Below, one piece after another: positions 34,279 to 34,899 of a DNA stretch of 34,899 bases. The DNA is from an uncultured Bacteroidales bacterium (lineage in GTDB: Bacteria; Bacteroidota; Bacteroidia; Bacteroidales; Muribaculaceae). The translations under genes and the position numbers were made by a program. Within the stretch, counting starts at the first letter, position 1, and each line of letters opens with the position of its first letter. The stretch covers positions 1 to 34,899 of the forward strand of contig CANSGE010000003.1 of the NCBI GenBank assembly GCA_947646295.1. Reading direction: 5' to 3'. The notes below the pieces were generated by a model. The model had not been told where the DNA came from, did no database searches, and worked only from the letters and a program-made list of their open reading frames with translations.

Positions 34279-34899
34279 TGAACGATTTCCATCGAGATAA
34301 TTTTGACATCTTCGCGTGGGCGGTCGGCCTGGTCGGTCTCCACTTTTTCGATTTTGTCTATCACGTCCATGCCGGCGATCACTTCACCGAATACGGTGTA
34401 CTGGCCGTCGAGGTGGGGTGCGCCGCCCACAGTGGTGTAGGCTTCCTCCATCTCGGGGGTAAGCGATAGCGGATGAGCTGCCACGATAGCTTCAGTCTCC
34501 TTGATGAGCGAATCCTGCAAAGCCTGGAGACCTGCGCGGTCGCCGGCGGCCTGCATCGAGCGTATCTGCTCCATGTGCTGTGCGGCCAGGCCGTTGAATG
34601 TCGACTGCAGCTGCTGGTTTTTCAGCTGATTTTTGAGCATGTCGAGTTGCGCGGGGGCTACTTTATTGCCGGTCACTACATAGAATTGCGAGCCGGATGA
34701 GCGGCGTTCGGGATTGACCTGATCGCCCTGACGTGCGGCAGCGAGGGCACCGCGCTTGTGGAAGTGGCGGGGAAAATCTATTTCGGCCTCGATGGTGTAT
34801 CCGGGGCCGCCTGCGCCGAGACGCTGGCCGGGAGCGGCGGTGCGTGAGTCGGGGTCGCCTGCCTGGATCATGAACTGGTCGATGACGCGGTGGAAGAGA
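34275..34899 (-). CDS. Cyclophilin-type peptidyl-prolyl isomerase, partial (N-terminus beyond window)
   Basis: Catalyses proline cis-trans isomerisation during protein folding. The frame stays open to the window edge: upstream of the listed Met it reads LFHRVIDQFMIQAGDPDS, the conserved cyclophilin active-site stretch (FHRVI...F.IQGGD), so the true start lies outside. SGSQFYVVTGN and GGAPHLDGQYTVFGEVIAGMDVIDKI are core strands. Between them sits an insertion of roughly 70-75 residues (KVAPAQLDMLKNQLKNQQLQ... to LTPEMEEAYTT), strongly helical and rich in Gln/Leu, so probably a coiled coil. It overlaps the M16 gene by ATGA. Compartment cannot be judged without the N-terminus. Confidence 0.92.
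   Translation of the reverse strand, partial: LFHRVIDQFMIQAGDPDSRTAAPGQRLGAGGPGYTIEAEIDFPRHFHKRGALAAARQGDQVNPERRSSGSQFYVVTGNKVAPAQLDMLKNQLKNQQLQSTFNGLAAQHMEQIRSMQAAGDRAGLQALQDSLIKETEAIVAAHPLSLTPEMEEAYTTVGGAPHLDGQYTVFGEVIAGMDVIDKIEKVETDQADRPREDVKIISMEIVQ

Overview
The window reads as chromosomal DNA of a Bacteroidales bacterium, most likely a gut Muribaculaceae (S24-7) relative. Three things point that way: Bacteroidetes-type promoters (a -7 box TAnnTTTG, often with TTG/TTTG about 20 nt upstream) before most transcription units; typical Bacteroidales proteins (a GT3 glycogen synthase next to a DUF3417-type glucan phosphorylase, a short PurF-like protein starting MGGFFG, a secreted protein ending in a YYNLQGVRV...KEYVR tail); and a moderately high GC content. 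The family placement is inference. I see no rRNA, tRNA, CRISPR array, IS element or phage gene, and no gene-free stretch longer than about 300 bases.

Layout. 0-2.4 kb, minus strand: a helical hypothetical protein, then a SulP anion transporter. 2.5-8.8 kb, plus strand: a tight three-gene unit of an exported TPR protein, a SNF2-family ATPase and an unrecognised 634-residue protein whose start overlaps the ATPase stop. 8.8-14.2 kb, minus strand: mannose-6-phosphate isomerase, then a glycogen unit in which glycogen synthase precedes alpha-glucan phosphorylase. 14.3-15.7 kb, minus strand: a PurF-like amidotransferase/phosphoribosyltransferase without the N-terminal cysteine. 15.8-24.4 kb, plus strand: a small membrane protein, penicillin-binding protein 1A, a broken secreted repeat protein, aspartate-semialdehyde dehydrogenase and a CPA2-type cation/proton antiporter. 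24.4-25.4 kb, minus strand: a trans-polyprenyl diphosphate synthase. 25.5-33 kb, plus strand: a YczE/YitT-like membrane protein, an RND tripartite efflux operon in the order outer-membrane channel, adaptor, pump, and an exported alpha/beta hydrolase. 33-34.9 kb, minus strand: a cyclophilin cut by the window edge, coupled to an M16 zinc peptidase.

The most notable observations are small lesions in two genes that otherwise read cleanly. Glycogen synthase has two in-frame stops (TAG, then TAA six codons later), followed by 57 well-formed codons ending just before the phosphorylase gene. The secreted repeat protein has a 2-nt GC duplication and a separate in-frame TAA, and its frame resumes each time. 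Either these are recent inactivating mutations, both in genes with possible glucan links, or they are consensus errors; raw reads would decide. An 18-bp perfect palindrome sits at about -42 of the glycogen promoter, where a class II activator would bind. Other leads are the TPR/SNF2/634-aa unit, inverted repeats at the YczE-like and efflux-operon leaders, and several promoters placed so close to the ATG that leaderless transcripts are likely.
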